Assembly (NCBI GenBank): GCA_033085395.1
Contig: JANQBS010000195.1
Location: 1 to 64,000, forward strand
DNA length: 64,000 nucleotides
Direction: 5' to 3'
DNA from: Xanthoparmelia taractica
Lineage: Eukaryota; Ascomycota; Lecanoromycetes; Lecanorales; Parmeliaceae
Part shown: positions 22,306 through 33,380 of the stretch, in pieces
Layout: each line of letters begins with the position of its first letter
Position numbering within the stretch: the first letter of the stretch is position 1
Notes under the pieces: model-generated
Database searches by the model: none
Told to the model about the DNA's origin: nothing
Seen by the model: the letters and a program-made list of their open reading frames with translations, nothing else
Made by a program: the position numbers and the translations under genes

Positions 22306-22654
22306 CAAAGGAAAAAAAAAGAAAAAAAAAAAAGAAAAGCTATGTGTACTCATGACCCGCTGCGTGATTAAAGCAAGTCGTCGTGTTTGCTGAGCCGAGC
22401 GAGCAAAATGGCCAAAAATAAACTCGCTCGTTGTGTTCGTGCTCTGGTGTCGTAGCTCTGGTGTCGTAGCTCTCGTCTATGCAAGGGAAGGAGCTGCAGC
22501 GCTCTAGACGGGATTGGGTTGTTAAAGACCACTCCCGGGGCCATCGATGTCCACTTCTATGCCAGCAGTAGAGTGCACACCGTTCGCCTCCCGTCTTGCG
22601 GACCCATATCGCAAATCCATGTCGTACAGCCATTCGGGAACAGCAATTTCAATA

Positions 22655-25600
22655 TCAAAATTGATAATGACCATCCATGTCGTAATCCTTGTAGTCATCC
22701 CCTTGCCCCCGGTTCATCTCGTCAATCTCACTCACCGTTGGGAACAGACTGCCCACCCCACCCTCGGCCCTCAAGAACCCAAACTGATCCAACTCGTTGC
22801 GCCCACCTAAGTCCCCATAGTATTGCCACTGGTCCTGAAAGCTCGGTCCCCCGTATAGGCCACTGGGCGCGAAAGCATATTGGTCAGCGTTGTCGTAGTC
22901 GGCCACCGGCGGCTGCTGTTGTCCAGCAAAAGTAGGAGCTGCGTCCTCATCTGAAGAGGCCGTCATGTCCGACGTGTCGCCGCCCACCTTCTGCGCCGCG
23001 AGTCGCAGCAGCTTACGCATTTGGGAGCAGGTGCGACGGGCGTCGGGATTGGACTTGCCAATGTGGCTGAGCCAGCTGACGGCGGCTTTGGCCTCCGCGA
23101 GGATCTCGCCCGCTTCGGACGGCATGTGTTCGGCGCGGAAGGCGAGCTCGAGCAGGAGGACCGTGAGGGCGCGTTTGTGGTGGTGCAGCAGCATCCACCA
23201 CATTGTACCTTCGCGGAGAATAGTGGATTCGGGCTTGTGAAGGATAAGGTTGAGCGTGTCGCGGGCGGATTCGACACACTTGTGGGCTGAGCTGAGGTTT
23301 TTCCATCTGGAGGAGCCTGCTTGGATACGCTCCTCGGTCCTGCATAGGCAGGGACGGTTGATGATTGTTCGTGTACTGTGGAAGAGGATGCGAAGAGCCA
23401 CTCGGCAGGACTCCGTTTCTGGGTCTGTGGATGCACAGGCGACATCGAATGGCGGGCTGACGCCGTCTTTCCACTCAAAAAGCCTTTTGTCGTATCGATC
23501 TATCATGCTCTGGACCTCTGGCCGTTTCTTTTTCCGAATACCAGGTTGGTAGAGCTCGCCCACAACTTCCCTAGCTAGCATACAAAGCTCAGCATAATGT
23601 ACAAAGTAAATTGCCGCCGTCCGCGTCGGGTCAACTCTCATCATGCTGTTGAAGAATAACCCTTTTTCAGACTCCGACTTTTCAGAACTCGAAGTACGCT
23701 GTGTGCTCCCGATTGCCGATCTCTGACAGGAAGATTCAGAAGGCGAGGTTGTACTACCCGGCGACTTTCCCTCGGCAAGATTCCTCGGTATGGCGACAGT
23801 GCAATCCCGGGGATTGATCATCGTTGGTCGGCCAGTCATAAGTGTAAGCATGCTCTCTAGTGCCATCAGAGCGAACCAGTTGTAAGCGTGGAACTCTTTC
23901 ATCTCCGTCGATACTGAGCTGGACACATCACGCAAGTGCAGACCCAATGCCTGCGCCGACCTTACCGCCAGGCCAGAGATGTTCCAAGCGCTTCAGAAAA
24001 TTAGCATAGCTTTCGATAGGGGGGGGGGGGGGGAACCATGAATTTACCGGTTCAGCTGGTTGGTCACTAACAGGTACATCCCGCCCAAGCCAAAGATCTG
24101 GACCTGGCTAAGGTAGCAGTCGTCATTGAAAATGCCCGTGTCTACTGCTAACACGCGTGCTTGTGAGAAATACAGCATATGGTCTCGTGCATCCCCAGCC
24201 CAATGAGCTTGGATAAGGTGGGCATGCACGGCGGCAATGGCAAATACAAGCTGAAGCTTAGCAATGAATTTACGGTGCTCAAAGCCTTCGGGATCCATGG
24301 TGCTGTAGAGCTGGTCGTACTGATTCATAAAGTCCACTTTGTGAAGGACGGGGAATGACGTGTGGATCGTCGAGAAGTATGCATTCACAAGACAATCGGC
24401 CGTGGACTTGACCGGCAATGAAAAGGGATCGATTTGATGTCCTACCACTGCAGTATCCATATCCTCCGCGTACGGATGTGATTTCTGAGAGAGACCCTGG
24501 TTCTTGATTTGAGGTGGGGACATTTTCGCTCCTTGCTTTGGGAGCAATTCTTTATTCAATTTCTCAACCCACTTGGTTTCCGAGGACTGTCCTGCAAAAG
24601 CCGGGGCCAGTGCGGAACGCTGCTGCAGGAAGTCATCTTTATTGACCAGGTCCGTAGGACCCATTGAACCAGCGCCGGAATCGTCTGAATCGTTTCCGCC
24701 ACCATGACTGCCGCTTTGGCTTCCACTTTGTATCGTCTCTTTATAGGCGCGTCTGGCGGATTCATCGTAGGGTTGCTGAGAGTAAAGAGTCATTTGAGAT
24801 CTTTTCATCGGATTTCTGGGACCTTACCATCAGTATGGCATCTTGTACGGCTTGTTGATCATCCTCATCCAACTGAGGGACCAACTTGAGGAGCAGTTCT
24901 TCGTAGGCTTTGAGCTTCTGCCAAATCTCGTCATCTTGTCTAAGAGTAGGTTGAGTCAGTGGAGTCAGGGTGTGAAAGAATCGTCTAAGCATAACGAGGT
25001 CTTCCAGAGCCCAGGTTGGTATGAAAGGGCAGAATCTGAGAGGGGAAGGAGGCGAATAGCTTGCCCTTGGCCAGGCTCAGTGGAATTGAAGAGCACCTTG
25101 GGCACGAGGGACGTGAAAGCAATGGTGCCAAGCATGCAAGGAGATTGCCAGTTCATACCTTCTCCTCTGCTCGCGTCTTCCATTCGCATAGTAACACTCT
25201 AGCCCCAGCTCTCTGCAGTGCCGACACGTCGGCTGCTCCCCGTAACATTTGATCTTCCGGTTCCTACACGACTCGCATGCTTGTCTGACTCGTGGCGAAC
25301 GTGTTCCTGAGCCTGGACCCTGATTCCAGCTCTCTTCATCTCGTTTGAGTCGTTTAATGGCAACCTTTGAATGTTTTCGCTCCGATTCTGGCTGTCGGGT
25401 GGGGCTGCCGGCTACCTGACGTTGCTTTGATGAAAAGCTGGTGTGTCGGTGTGTAGATGACACGGGGCTTTGCGTCGTGGTGCCTGATTTTCCTTGCGGG
25501 TTCTTGGCGATTTGAGCGGCCTTGAAATCGGCAAGGTAGCGCTGATATTCCCGAAATTCATCGGTCTTGTGGTAATCGGCCAGTTCCGCTTTGTATCTCT

Positions 25601-26161
25601 CCCAGGGCACGGCGCCCCTTTTCTTCCATTCCTCCTTTTGGTCTCGTGAGAGTTGTTGCCATTGCTCCCCAACTACTTTGGACAAGTCGGTGAAAGACAG
25701 ATTTTGGTCTTTCAACTGTTCGCGTATGTGATTGGAAAAAAGCACGTAGGCCGAGTATGGTCGCTCAGGGGCATTTCGATCGGGCTTGGGATGATGTCTG
25801 TAACCGCGTTTGGTGGGTGGGGCGCCTTGCTGTTGGTCGTTGCTGCTGGATGAGATAGCTCCCGCAGTGTTCGAGGGAGGAGGGTTGATGCCGTACAGGG
25901 GAGTGACGAATGCCGGGTCCCGAGCGAGTCGCTTGGTGTTGGCAATCTCTCGTTGTAGTTTTCTCCGATGCCCAAGGTCCACATTCAAAATCTTAACTAT
26001 ATCAGCCGAGATCCGTACGGCAACAGATGTGATACACTAACGTCAAGATCATTCTCGGTGATCTCAAGGACCGTCTCCCATGAATCAAATCCTGCCTCAA
26101 TAAATCTGTCCAGATAGCGATCCATGCCAAGCCATGTCAGGGTGAGCTCGAGGTCCGCCAT
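22655..26161 (-). CDS. Transcription factor with SAM, HMG-box and Zn(II)2Cys6 domains
   Basis: Five exons on the minus strand: 26161-26042, 25991-25159, 24939-24828, 24775-24048, 23990-22655, giving 1042 residues with closed phases. The N-terminus (about 2-64) is SAM-like (LTWLGMDRYLDRFIEAGFDSW). Residues 114-185 are an HMG box (PERPYSAYVLFSNHIRE, then VVGEQWQQLSRDQKEEW). Residues 279-306 are a Zn2Cys6 cluster with C-x2-C-x6-C-x6-C-x2-C-x6-C spacing, followed by a short coiled-coil-like region (about 320-355). The rest is a fungal_trans middle-homology region (NAYFSTIHTSFPVLHKVDF, then NQLNRAWNISGLAVRSAQALGLH). It is a nuclear DNA-binding regulator with two different DNA-binding domains. The start is the first Met; a Pro-rich in-frame stretch precedes it without an ATG. 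Targets are unknown. Confidence 0.88.
24019..24033. repeat. 15-nt G homopolymer in an intron of the SAM-HMG-Zn2Cys6 gene
   Basis: An uninterrupted G15 (C15 on the coding strand) lies near the 5' end of the 57-nt fourth intron (23991-24047), so the intron transcript carries a long C run between the donor and the branch-site region. Confidence 0.85.
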
Positions 26162-26448
26162 TGCCAGCGATTGTTTTTTAGGTCCAGGGACGGAGGGAGG
26201 GGATTGACACAATCGATGCCGTGGACTGCTGGCGAAGGATCAGATGGTACGAGAGCTTCTGCTGGAGCAGTCAGCTTTGCCCGACGGCTTCAGCGCCGGC
26301 CCTGGTGGGACCCCACCTACGTGGGCGCGCAGGTGAAAGATGGGGTATGCGGGCAAAGAGTATGCAAGGGCCAGCAGTTTGTTGCAGTGATTGGGGATTC
26401 CGAGGTAGAAAATGGGTTGAGGAAGAGAGAGCAGATTTGAATGGATAG

Positions 26449-26502
<54 letters not shown>

Positions 26503-26520
26503 TGGATCGGATTGGATTGG
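26449..26520 (+). repeat. (GATT)n grading into (GGATT)n
   Basis: About twelve GATT units followed by GGATTGGAT(C/T) pentamers, about 290 bp upstream of the SAM-HMG-Zn2Cys6 start codon. Confidence 0.9.
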
Positions 26521-26697
26521 AGATGAATGGGGGAGATATTTTGAATGGAGGAAGATGAACCTTTTACTCCAGCTTGAACATGACACGGTAAAAGCGCGCG
26601 ACGGAAGCGACCAAGGGGTGCTGAAGGTAAATATCAATTATTACAGAAAAGCCTGAGATTATGTGCGGATGAAGTAGCCGGAAAGGCAGCGATAAAA

Positions 26698-26724
26698 AGT
26701 AGTAGTAGTAGTAGTAGAAGTAGT
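26698..26724 (+). repeat. (AGT)n microsatellite
   Basis: About nine trinucleotide units with one AGA interruption. Confidence 0.85.
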
Positions 26725-26788
26725 CCAGCGTCCTTCAGTATGGGGGAACTCGTGGGGGAAGAAGATTGGCCGTCTGGATTGGCAAAAA

Positions 26789-26824
26789 GGGTAAGGTAAG
26801 GTAAGGTAGGTAGGTAGGTAGGTA
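26789..26824 (+). repeat. (GGTAA)3-(GGTA)5 repeat
   Basis: One of several occurrences of the same GGTAA/GGTA motif in spacers of this window. Confidence 0.85.
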
Positions 26825-27526
26825 CTGAATTGCAATGAGAGAATAAGGCGGCTTCCTCGTACAATTCACACAAGAAGCATCAAATCTTTTCATTCCATCA
26901 CAAGGGTATCAATCATTATGAATAATTCATGTGGCAATATTATTGTTGTTATTAATTATCATTATTACCACCCATTGGTAAGGTATTTAAAAGAACGTGA
27001 CGTGCGTTGAGTAAGTTGGGAAAACTTATTAGAGAGGGGGGGAAAACTTGACTGCCATGTGAGGTTCGTCAAAATAAAAAATAATAAATGTTTGATGCTA
27101 ATCATGCTTACTCCCTTCTTACTTTTTTACCTTCTAACCCGTGCAAGAAAAGATCATCATGCGCCACAGAATCAAAGCAATCTCCGACACTCCGGTCAAA
27201 TCATTTGCACTCTGCGGAGCTATCTACGCGGAGCTTGCTCCGACGCAACTCACAAAGCTAGCCAAAGTATCTCAAGTACACAAATCATGCTATCCCACAC
27301 TACCACACCACCGCCACAAGATAAAAGCTCATCATGTACGCCATACTACTCTATTCCATTTGATTAGGCTGTTCTTCATCACTATCAAGATGCTCTCATG
27401 TACAGGCACTCCGTGCACTCCCCGTCATCCCTCAATAATACCAAAAAGACCAAAAAACATGTTCCCAAGTGTACAGCAAAATGGCCCATTTTGCTCCACG
27501 GTAACCCAACCGTCATTCCACAATCA

Positions 27527-28593
27527 TCAGCAGCCTTGGGTCAATTGCTCCTGACCGCCCAGATTGCCAAGCAGATCATCCATTCCGAATGACCAATCCA
27601 TCGTTGAGCATGATGCTCGCCCGAGGCCTGTGTTCATCTGCTCGTATGAAGGGAAGGCGTCCGACGGTGCCGGCGTTTGAGTGGAGCCAGTATGGTTGTA
27701 AAGTTCGGGTTTGATGCAAGCAAAACCAGCCATGAGAGGAGGCGGCATCGATAACGTCTGGGCTGTGGGCGCCAAGCTGGTCTGCAGTTTCAATCGTCTT
27801 TTCGACATGATTTCCGATTGCGGAAAGGCGGTCCACGTAGGTGAAATCGGTGAGAGTGCGGGTTGCGAAGATGGTGAACTAGTTCCCGAGAACATCCAAC
27901 GGTTTTCGTCCTGTCCTTGCTCCCCAGAAACCTGCCAATTACCTTTGACAATACCCGTATCTCCCCACTCGTCAGAATGCAGCACACCGAGAGCTTCGAG
28001 GATCTTGTGTGTAAGAGGTTGGTTATGGTTCTCAATTACCAGGCGAGGCCCTGTCCATCCGCCACCGTCTTGCGTGCGGCGGTAAAGCTCTTGGAGACCG
28101 GCGATGAGTTGCGCATGCTGACGCTCGAGCATTTGGACATAGCTGTAGGTGGTGAGCGAAATTGGGTTGCGATAGGCAAAGTCGATAGACCCTGAATGGA
28201 AGCTCACCCTGATCGAAAGATTGTCTTATCGGACTTCTTATGCTTTCCATACGCACATATCGCGTCGTCGGACTTGCAACGAGTGCATGGAGTCGCACCG
28301 TCACACTGACAGCTGGGTCAGTAAAACATCCCGGAGAGAATCGAAATTGTGGCAAAACTAAAGCAGTTTCTGCGCGACGAAATTGCTCGTGAACCGCACG
28401 AAGGGCGCCGGAGCCCTGCTTTGATCTTTTGCGCTCGTACTCACTAAGACAGGTCGCCAAATCATGCTTAGCAAATACGTACTTTGCATTTCTTGAGTCT
28501 GCACCTCTGGCATGCCCTTACTACTCTCCTTCTGATCTCGTGGGTGTCCAAGGACGCCTCGGGCGAACTCTGTGGCTTGGGCGAACGACGCAT
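27527..28593 (-). CDS. Short Zn(II)2Cys6 transcription factor
   Basis: Three exons on the minus strand, 28593-28483, 28305-28208 and 28142-27527, giving 274 residues. The zinc cluster is split by the 177-bp first intron: ACQRCRLKKCK joins CDGATPCTRCKSDDAIC, with ligands about C28, C31, C38, C44, C47 and C54 (C36 is extra). It is followed by a conserved helical region (YVQMLERQHAQLIAGLQELYRRTQ, then NQPLTHKILEALGVL) that probably dimerises, and a Ser/Pro-rich tail. There is no fungal_trans middle-homology domain, so it is a small regulator. The start MRRSPKPQSS is the first in-frame Met. The reader can confirm the structure by phase closure at both introns. Pathway unknown. Confidence 0.85.
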
Positions 28594-29409
28594 CTTGTGG
28601 CAAGGAAGAATGGGTAGGGGATTGGGGAGGGGTCAAAGGATAGCTTTGAAAGTGGTCAAGAGAATGATTGTCCAAACTGAGCACTGAGGTCCTGTTATTT
28701 GATAGAGGGTTCTCATGCAACAACTGTACTTTAGAGTCGGCAATCAGGCCTTGATGAGCAGGATGTGCTGGCGTTGGCCTACTTATGACCCAACACACCT
28801 TTTAGTAACGTGGAAGCAAAACTCTTTTGCCGATCACTCAGTCCCGAATGCCTTTGTCCCTTTACTTCCTTACCTTGATACCCGTACTAACTTCGGGTAA
28901 AGGCATATGGTTCACATTATTGCGTGAAGTCTCTTGGGAGTTCAGGGTTTCACTCGCTTTCCCCGTTAACAAGTTTTGGAGCGGAGGTCTCCCCGTGAAT
29001 GAAGGCGGAAAAAGGCGGGGTATCGGAAGTAAGGCCATGAGCATGGCAATTTAGCATGGGAATCTTTGCTTCCGAATGTCCAGCGTCTAAAAGGCCTGAA
29101 TCCAGGCAGGGTTAGTATCTGAGGATGGGCGATAGGGGCGAGTTAATCTGTACTTACAGGGATCGTTGAAAACTTCAGAAGTCAATTATGTAAGCATAAT
29201 TGGGAAAAAGTCGTTTGTGAGGAATGATGTCCGTGAGCGTTGTGAGTGGGTGACGGTGGCGTGATGTCGTTATATTACCAGGGTCAGGTTCGATTTGATA
29301 CGATGGTGTACTTCGTATGGTACCGAGTAGTTGGTTTCAAATCCATTTTCTTTTCTGGTGGGCGGTGACCAAGGTAATTGCGAAGAACCGAGGTAAGATT
29401 CACCTGAAG

Positions 29410-29429
29410 TAGGTAAGGTAAGGTAAGGG
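29410..29429 (+). repeat. (GGTAA)n repeat
   Basis: Three to four GGTAA units, the same motif as at 26789, 47365, 51053 and 55873. Confidence 0.8.
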
Positions 29430-29654
29430 ACAACGTTACTGGCGCGGAACATGAATAAAAATCAGGTTGACAGAACTACTTTTACTTCGTACTCGGTAAG
29501 ATATTGATCCCTTGATGACAGGGGCCAAGATCACCTCCGCGTTACCTTGCCTCATGTCGTCGTCACTACAGTATTGCTTTGGGCATATTAGTAGAAGTAT
29601 TGGCACCCGCGTCCTTTACTCTAGACCATAATAGTCGTTATTACTAATATTACT

Positions 29655-29713
29655 ATAATTCCATATTATTACCGTCACCGTCAGAAATAATTCCATATTA
29701 TAGTCACCATCAT
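29655..29713 (+). repeat. Imperfect 32-bp tandem duplication
   Basis: ATAATTCCATATTAT occurs at 29655-29669 and again at 29687-29701, each followed by a related AC(C/A)GTCACC-type tail. Confidence 0.7.
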
Positions 29714-30309
29714 TGTTATTATTATTATCCCTCTCGTTCGATGCTCGTGTATGCGCTAGGACTGGTGGTTCCGCCTGTACCCCGTGACGGAGCATGGAAT
29801 TTGGGGCAAATTGGATGCGCCTTTTCGGAGTTTCGCCCGCTGTCAGCTTCGTGGCGTTCAAGGGAAAGACCTGGGTTCAACGTCATTGGATGATATAATA
29901 ATGTTGTCGGTTCCCTTGGCTGGATGGAAAGAGTTGATGCTGTCCTTGTAAAAGAGAATCAGTTATCTCATTTTTCATTTATTTAGATCATGCACAATTC
30001 ATGCTGGACTATATCTCCCGCCCTCTTTTTTTATACCATAACCAGTAGATTTCCAACTAGGTCGGTCACACAGTAGTGAAAAACTCCCGCCTTACAACAA
30101 GCCATCCACGGCAATGCTGTCATAAGGCCATTGAAACCGCGAATGAAACGGTGAACCTACCCATCCTCTTGGCTTCAACCTGATCGAAATATTCCACTTC
30201 TCCCAACAACGTACCTCACCCATTCTTACCTTGATCACGGTAGTCTTCCGGGCCAGCGTTAAGTTTGCGATAAGAGTGGACCGCGACCCTCCCCCCTCCC
30301 ACGGCCGGA

Positions 30310-32574
30310 ATGGCTGAGCCCGAGATGACACGCTCCGATACCACAGCGACTGACAGCTCAGGCCACTCTAGCAACTCTATGCATGACGTCCAGCCGTCAC
30401 CTCCAAATGCTACACCATCTGCCAGCCCCCCAGGCACCTCGGACCATGCATCACGTCAGCCCGGACCTGGAACTTCCTCTGGCAGAAGGAGAAAGGTTCC
30501 TGATTCAGTCACTCCCAACGCCTGTACCAACTGCAAGAAGGCGAGAGCCAAAGTAGGTTCTTCTTCCCCCTCTTCTCCTGTGCGATGCAAAGTTGCATAC
30601 TGAGCTATCGGCCATAGTGCGACGGAGTCAAGCCAGCTTGCCGGCGCTGCGTGCACCGTCATGTCCCAGACGCGTGTCATTACGAGATCCATGCCAGGAC
30701 AGCGAAGGAGCAGATGATTCGAGAAATTCAACGTCTGCAGCGGAGGAACGAGTATCTGGAAGAGGAGAAGGATTCATTGGGAGAGAAGAACAGCTGGATC
30801 GAGCAAATCATATACTCACTCAAAGATGATGGGCAGCGCACCGAAGTCATTAATAGGTTGAAGCGTGGCGAATCCCACAAAAATATCGCGGATTGGCTTG
30901 GCCGACCTTTGCTTGGATCAGACGCCCAGGCTGTGTCTCCCGCAACCGAAGATCAGATAAATCAAGCCATTCACCAGTATCGTCGAAGTCTGGTCGACAA
31001 TCATGATCCCCGGTACTGGACCAATGTCTCGACCGAAGCGGAATTGATTGAGCACCTGATCAAACTGTACTTTACTTGGATACATCCTGTGCATATGCTA
31101 TTCAATCAGGAGCACTTCCTCGCAAGCTTCAAGGACTGCTTGGATTCCTACTGTTCTTCAGCCTTGGTCAACATCATTTGTGCCATGTCCTGCCATCTTC
31201 TTCACGATACTCGGGATGACGACGAGCAGACAAAGTCGGGTATCGATTCTCTTCGGACACAGTTCATCAAGGAGTCGCAGTCTTTGCTGAAGAATGCCGA
31301 CGTTGAGAAAATGACCACCATACAGACTTACGCCATAATGTTCCTCGTCGAACTTGGATCCGGTCACGGCCTCATCGCTTCCTCACACCTAAGGTTGGCT
31401 GTGGAAAGTTTGGTTGCCAAGCAAACAGCAGAGCAGACCTCTGAAGCAGAGGAGATAACAGCATGGGGGATCTTGACTTTGCAAACGTACGTTTCCAGTC
31501 CCAATAAATGTGTTCTAAAATGCCAGGCTCATGAAAGCAGCATATGGTCAGGTCTGATTTATCAAAAACCCTCGGCTCCCATCTCCACACATGCCAACCC
31601 TTTTATGAACATGGATGTAGGTCAAGATGAAGGTAGATGGAATATGTATCGGCAACCTGGCGACAGCAATTCGGAACTTGGGTATCAGAACACCGATGAC
31701 CCACGGAGCTTTGCAACCTTGACCGCTCGTGAGCATGCAAAGCTCTATCGCATCCTCCACCAGTGTATCCTTGTCTACTGCGGCGCTCGGGGTAAGGTAT
31801 CTGCGGATTCCCTGTTAGATATTTTCCAGCGGTATATTGCGTGGAAAGATGGACTACCCCCAGAGCTTCAAAGCGTCGAGGGCAGACCTCTTCCCCATAT
31901 TCTTTTCTTACAGTGAGTGTCTCCCGGGGTCTATTCATTCCTAATATGGCTCACACCGTATTTTGTGCAGCATTCAATACCATGTTGCCATCGTTCAGCT
32001 GCTCCAACCGCTCCTCCATCTTGATCACTTCTATCAGGAGTCATACAAACAACTAGTATGGATTGTCGTCAACCATGCCAAAATAGGTATGGAACTCTTG
32101 ACCCAATATAAAAGGATTTATACCAATTTCTACCTTTCGCCAATTCAACTTTTTTGTCTGGTCAGCCTAGCTGATGCGCTGTTACGGTTCGACGGTCATG
32201 ATGATACCACTCCAAAAACGGTCGAATTCTGTCTCACCTCCCTGGAAGAAGCTAAAGTTGGCTACCCGATCGCGGGGCCTTTGCAGAGAATGTTCCGTCT
32301 CTCCCTCACTGAATATAGAATCCCCGTGTCCGACGAGCTCGAAAGGATGATTGGAGCATCAGCACGCATTGGGCCCGAGGAGCTGCTGGATGCGTGCACA
32401 AGGCCGACGTACAAAGCGCCAATGGCGCAAATCATGCCCAACATGGAGCCAAACGTAGGACAAGCTTTCATGGATGCGTGGCAGCATATGGAACTGCCGC
32501 TTGGAGAAAACTCGGGTTCTGGATCAAATGGAAAAGGGAAGAGGGTGGAGATTGGCTCTCTGTTGAACATCTGA
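30310..32574 (+). CDS. Zn(II)2Cys6 transcription factor with fungal_trans domain
   Basis: Four exons: 30310-30552, 30618-31486, 31541-31912, 31971-32574, giving 695 residues. The zinc cluster crosses the first intron: NACTNCKKARAK joins CDGVKPACRRCVHRHVPDAC, ligands about C72, C75, C82, C89, C92 and C101. A coiled-coil (MIREIQRLQRRNEYLEEEKDSLGEK) follows, consistent with dimerisation. The fungal_trans region covers about 200-600 (LYFTWIHPVHMLFNQEHF; EITAWGILTLQTIWSG; LHIQYHVAIVQLLQPL). It resembles the NirA-like architecture group, but the regulated pathway cannot be assigned. The 54-nt intron 31487-31540 is a multiple of three without a stop, so it can be missed; removing it restores the typical WGxxxLxTxW motif. 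Confidence 0.85.
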
Positions 32575-33380
32575 TGGAGTAGGATTACGACTTTATGCCT
32601 GCATAGCTAAGCGAGCGTGCTTGGAGGGCGGCGACATTGCTGATTGTGCGAAGGAGGGCAGGAGCTTGGTATTGACAAGACTCCGAGGTGAAAGTATGGC
32701 CTTGTTCCCTTTGCTTCTCTTGTTATAGATGCATGAAGCTCATGCTATAGATACCTAATCGACTCGATCTGCATCACCATATCAGTCAGTTTTCAAGAGT
32801 ACACTAGCTTGAGCCTGATTTACTATAGCTTATTAAAAAAAATATGAATGTTTTACATTTTGTCCTTATTGATTATCTTTATGTACCTTCATCTCCAGGT
32901 TCTGAGATGATGTTAGCGATTCGAGATAGATGGTGCATTGGGGGATGGGTTGCTGGTATGCAAGTGCTCGTAGAGGCTGGAAGAGCAGCTAAGCGAAGAT
33001 TTCGTAATACTTCAAATCTCCATAACCTTGGAAGAATGCTGTTTCACGTGAAGTTCCTGCCAAAGGGATTCATAAGTCCATCCAGAACATGGCAATAAAA
33101 CTGGTGTGACTTTAAAATTCAGGATCGTGATGGGTGGAAAGATATGCAAACCCCATAGGTCGAGATCTTGTGAGTCAACATTCGCATTTGCTTCTGTGTA
33201 TCAATATTACGGGATATTGCCACTTGCCACGGCCAAAAAAAAAAAAAAAAAAACACGCCGGCTCTTGAGAAGCCTACGATTATGATCAAAGTCTAAGGTC
33301 AACGCACCCATAGCCATTAAGCAACCGAGTGTTCTGTGCTGCAAATAGCATAGCATCAGATAGTAAAGCATCAACAGCAG
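32575..33380. other. Intergenic spacer
   Basis: 3' region of the transcription factor and upstream region of the OMS1-like gene. Apart from the A20 run, nothing recognised. Confidence 0.5.
33235..33254 (+). repeat. A20 homopolymer
   Basis: Twenty uninterrupted A residues about 125 bp upstream of the OMS1-like start codon. Confidence 0.9.

Larger units (their letters stand above)
19428..22654. other. Long low-complexity spacer (3.2 kb)
   Basis: No supportable gene. The part next to 19428 should be promoter and leader of the GDS1-like gene, and the part near 22600 the 3' end of the SAM-HMG-Zn2Cys6 gene. From 21060 to 22340 it is a chain of different microsatellites and homopolymers, listed separately. 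Open frames here (for example 20909-21595) translate only to repeat-derived Pro/Leu/His-rich chains. Confidence 0.6.
26162..27526. other. Intergenic spacer between two minus-strand transcription-factor genes
   Basis: Promoter and leader of the SAM-HMG-Zn2Cys6 gene, with simple repeats at 26449-26520, 26698-26724 and 26789-26824, and the 3' region of the next gene. No further gene recognised. Confidence 0.55.
28594..30309. other. Divergent spacer between two Zn2Cys6 genes
   Basis: 1.7 kb with no recognisable gene. Shared upstream region of the minus-strand short factor and the plus-strand full-length factor. Contains a GGTAA repeat (29410-29429) and an AT-rich duplicated block (29655-29713). 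Confidence 0.5.

Noticed and set aside
28306..28482. Open frame across the first intron of the short Zn2Cys6 factor
   Set aside because: Retaining it destroys the zinc-cluster spacing; splicing gives a perfect C6 pattern.
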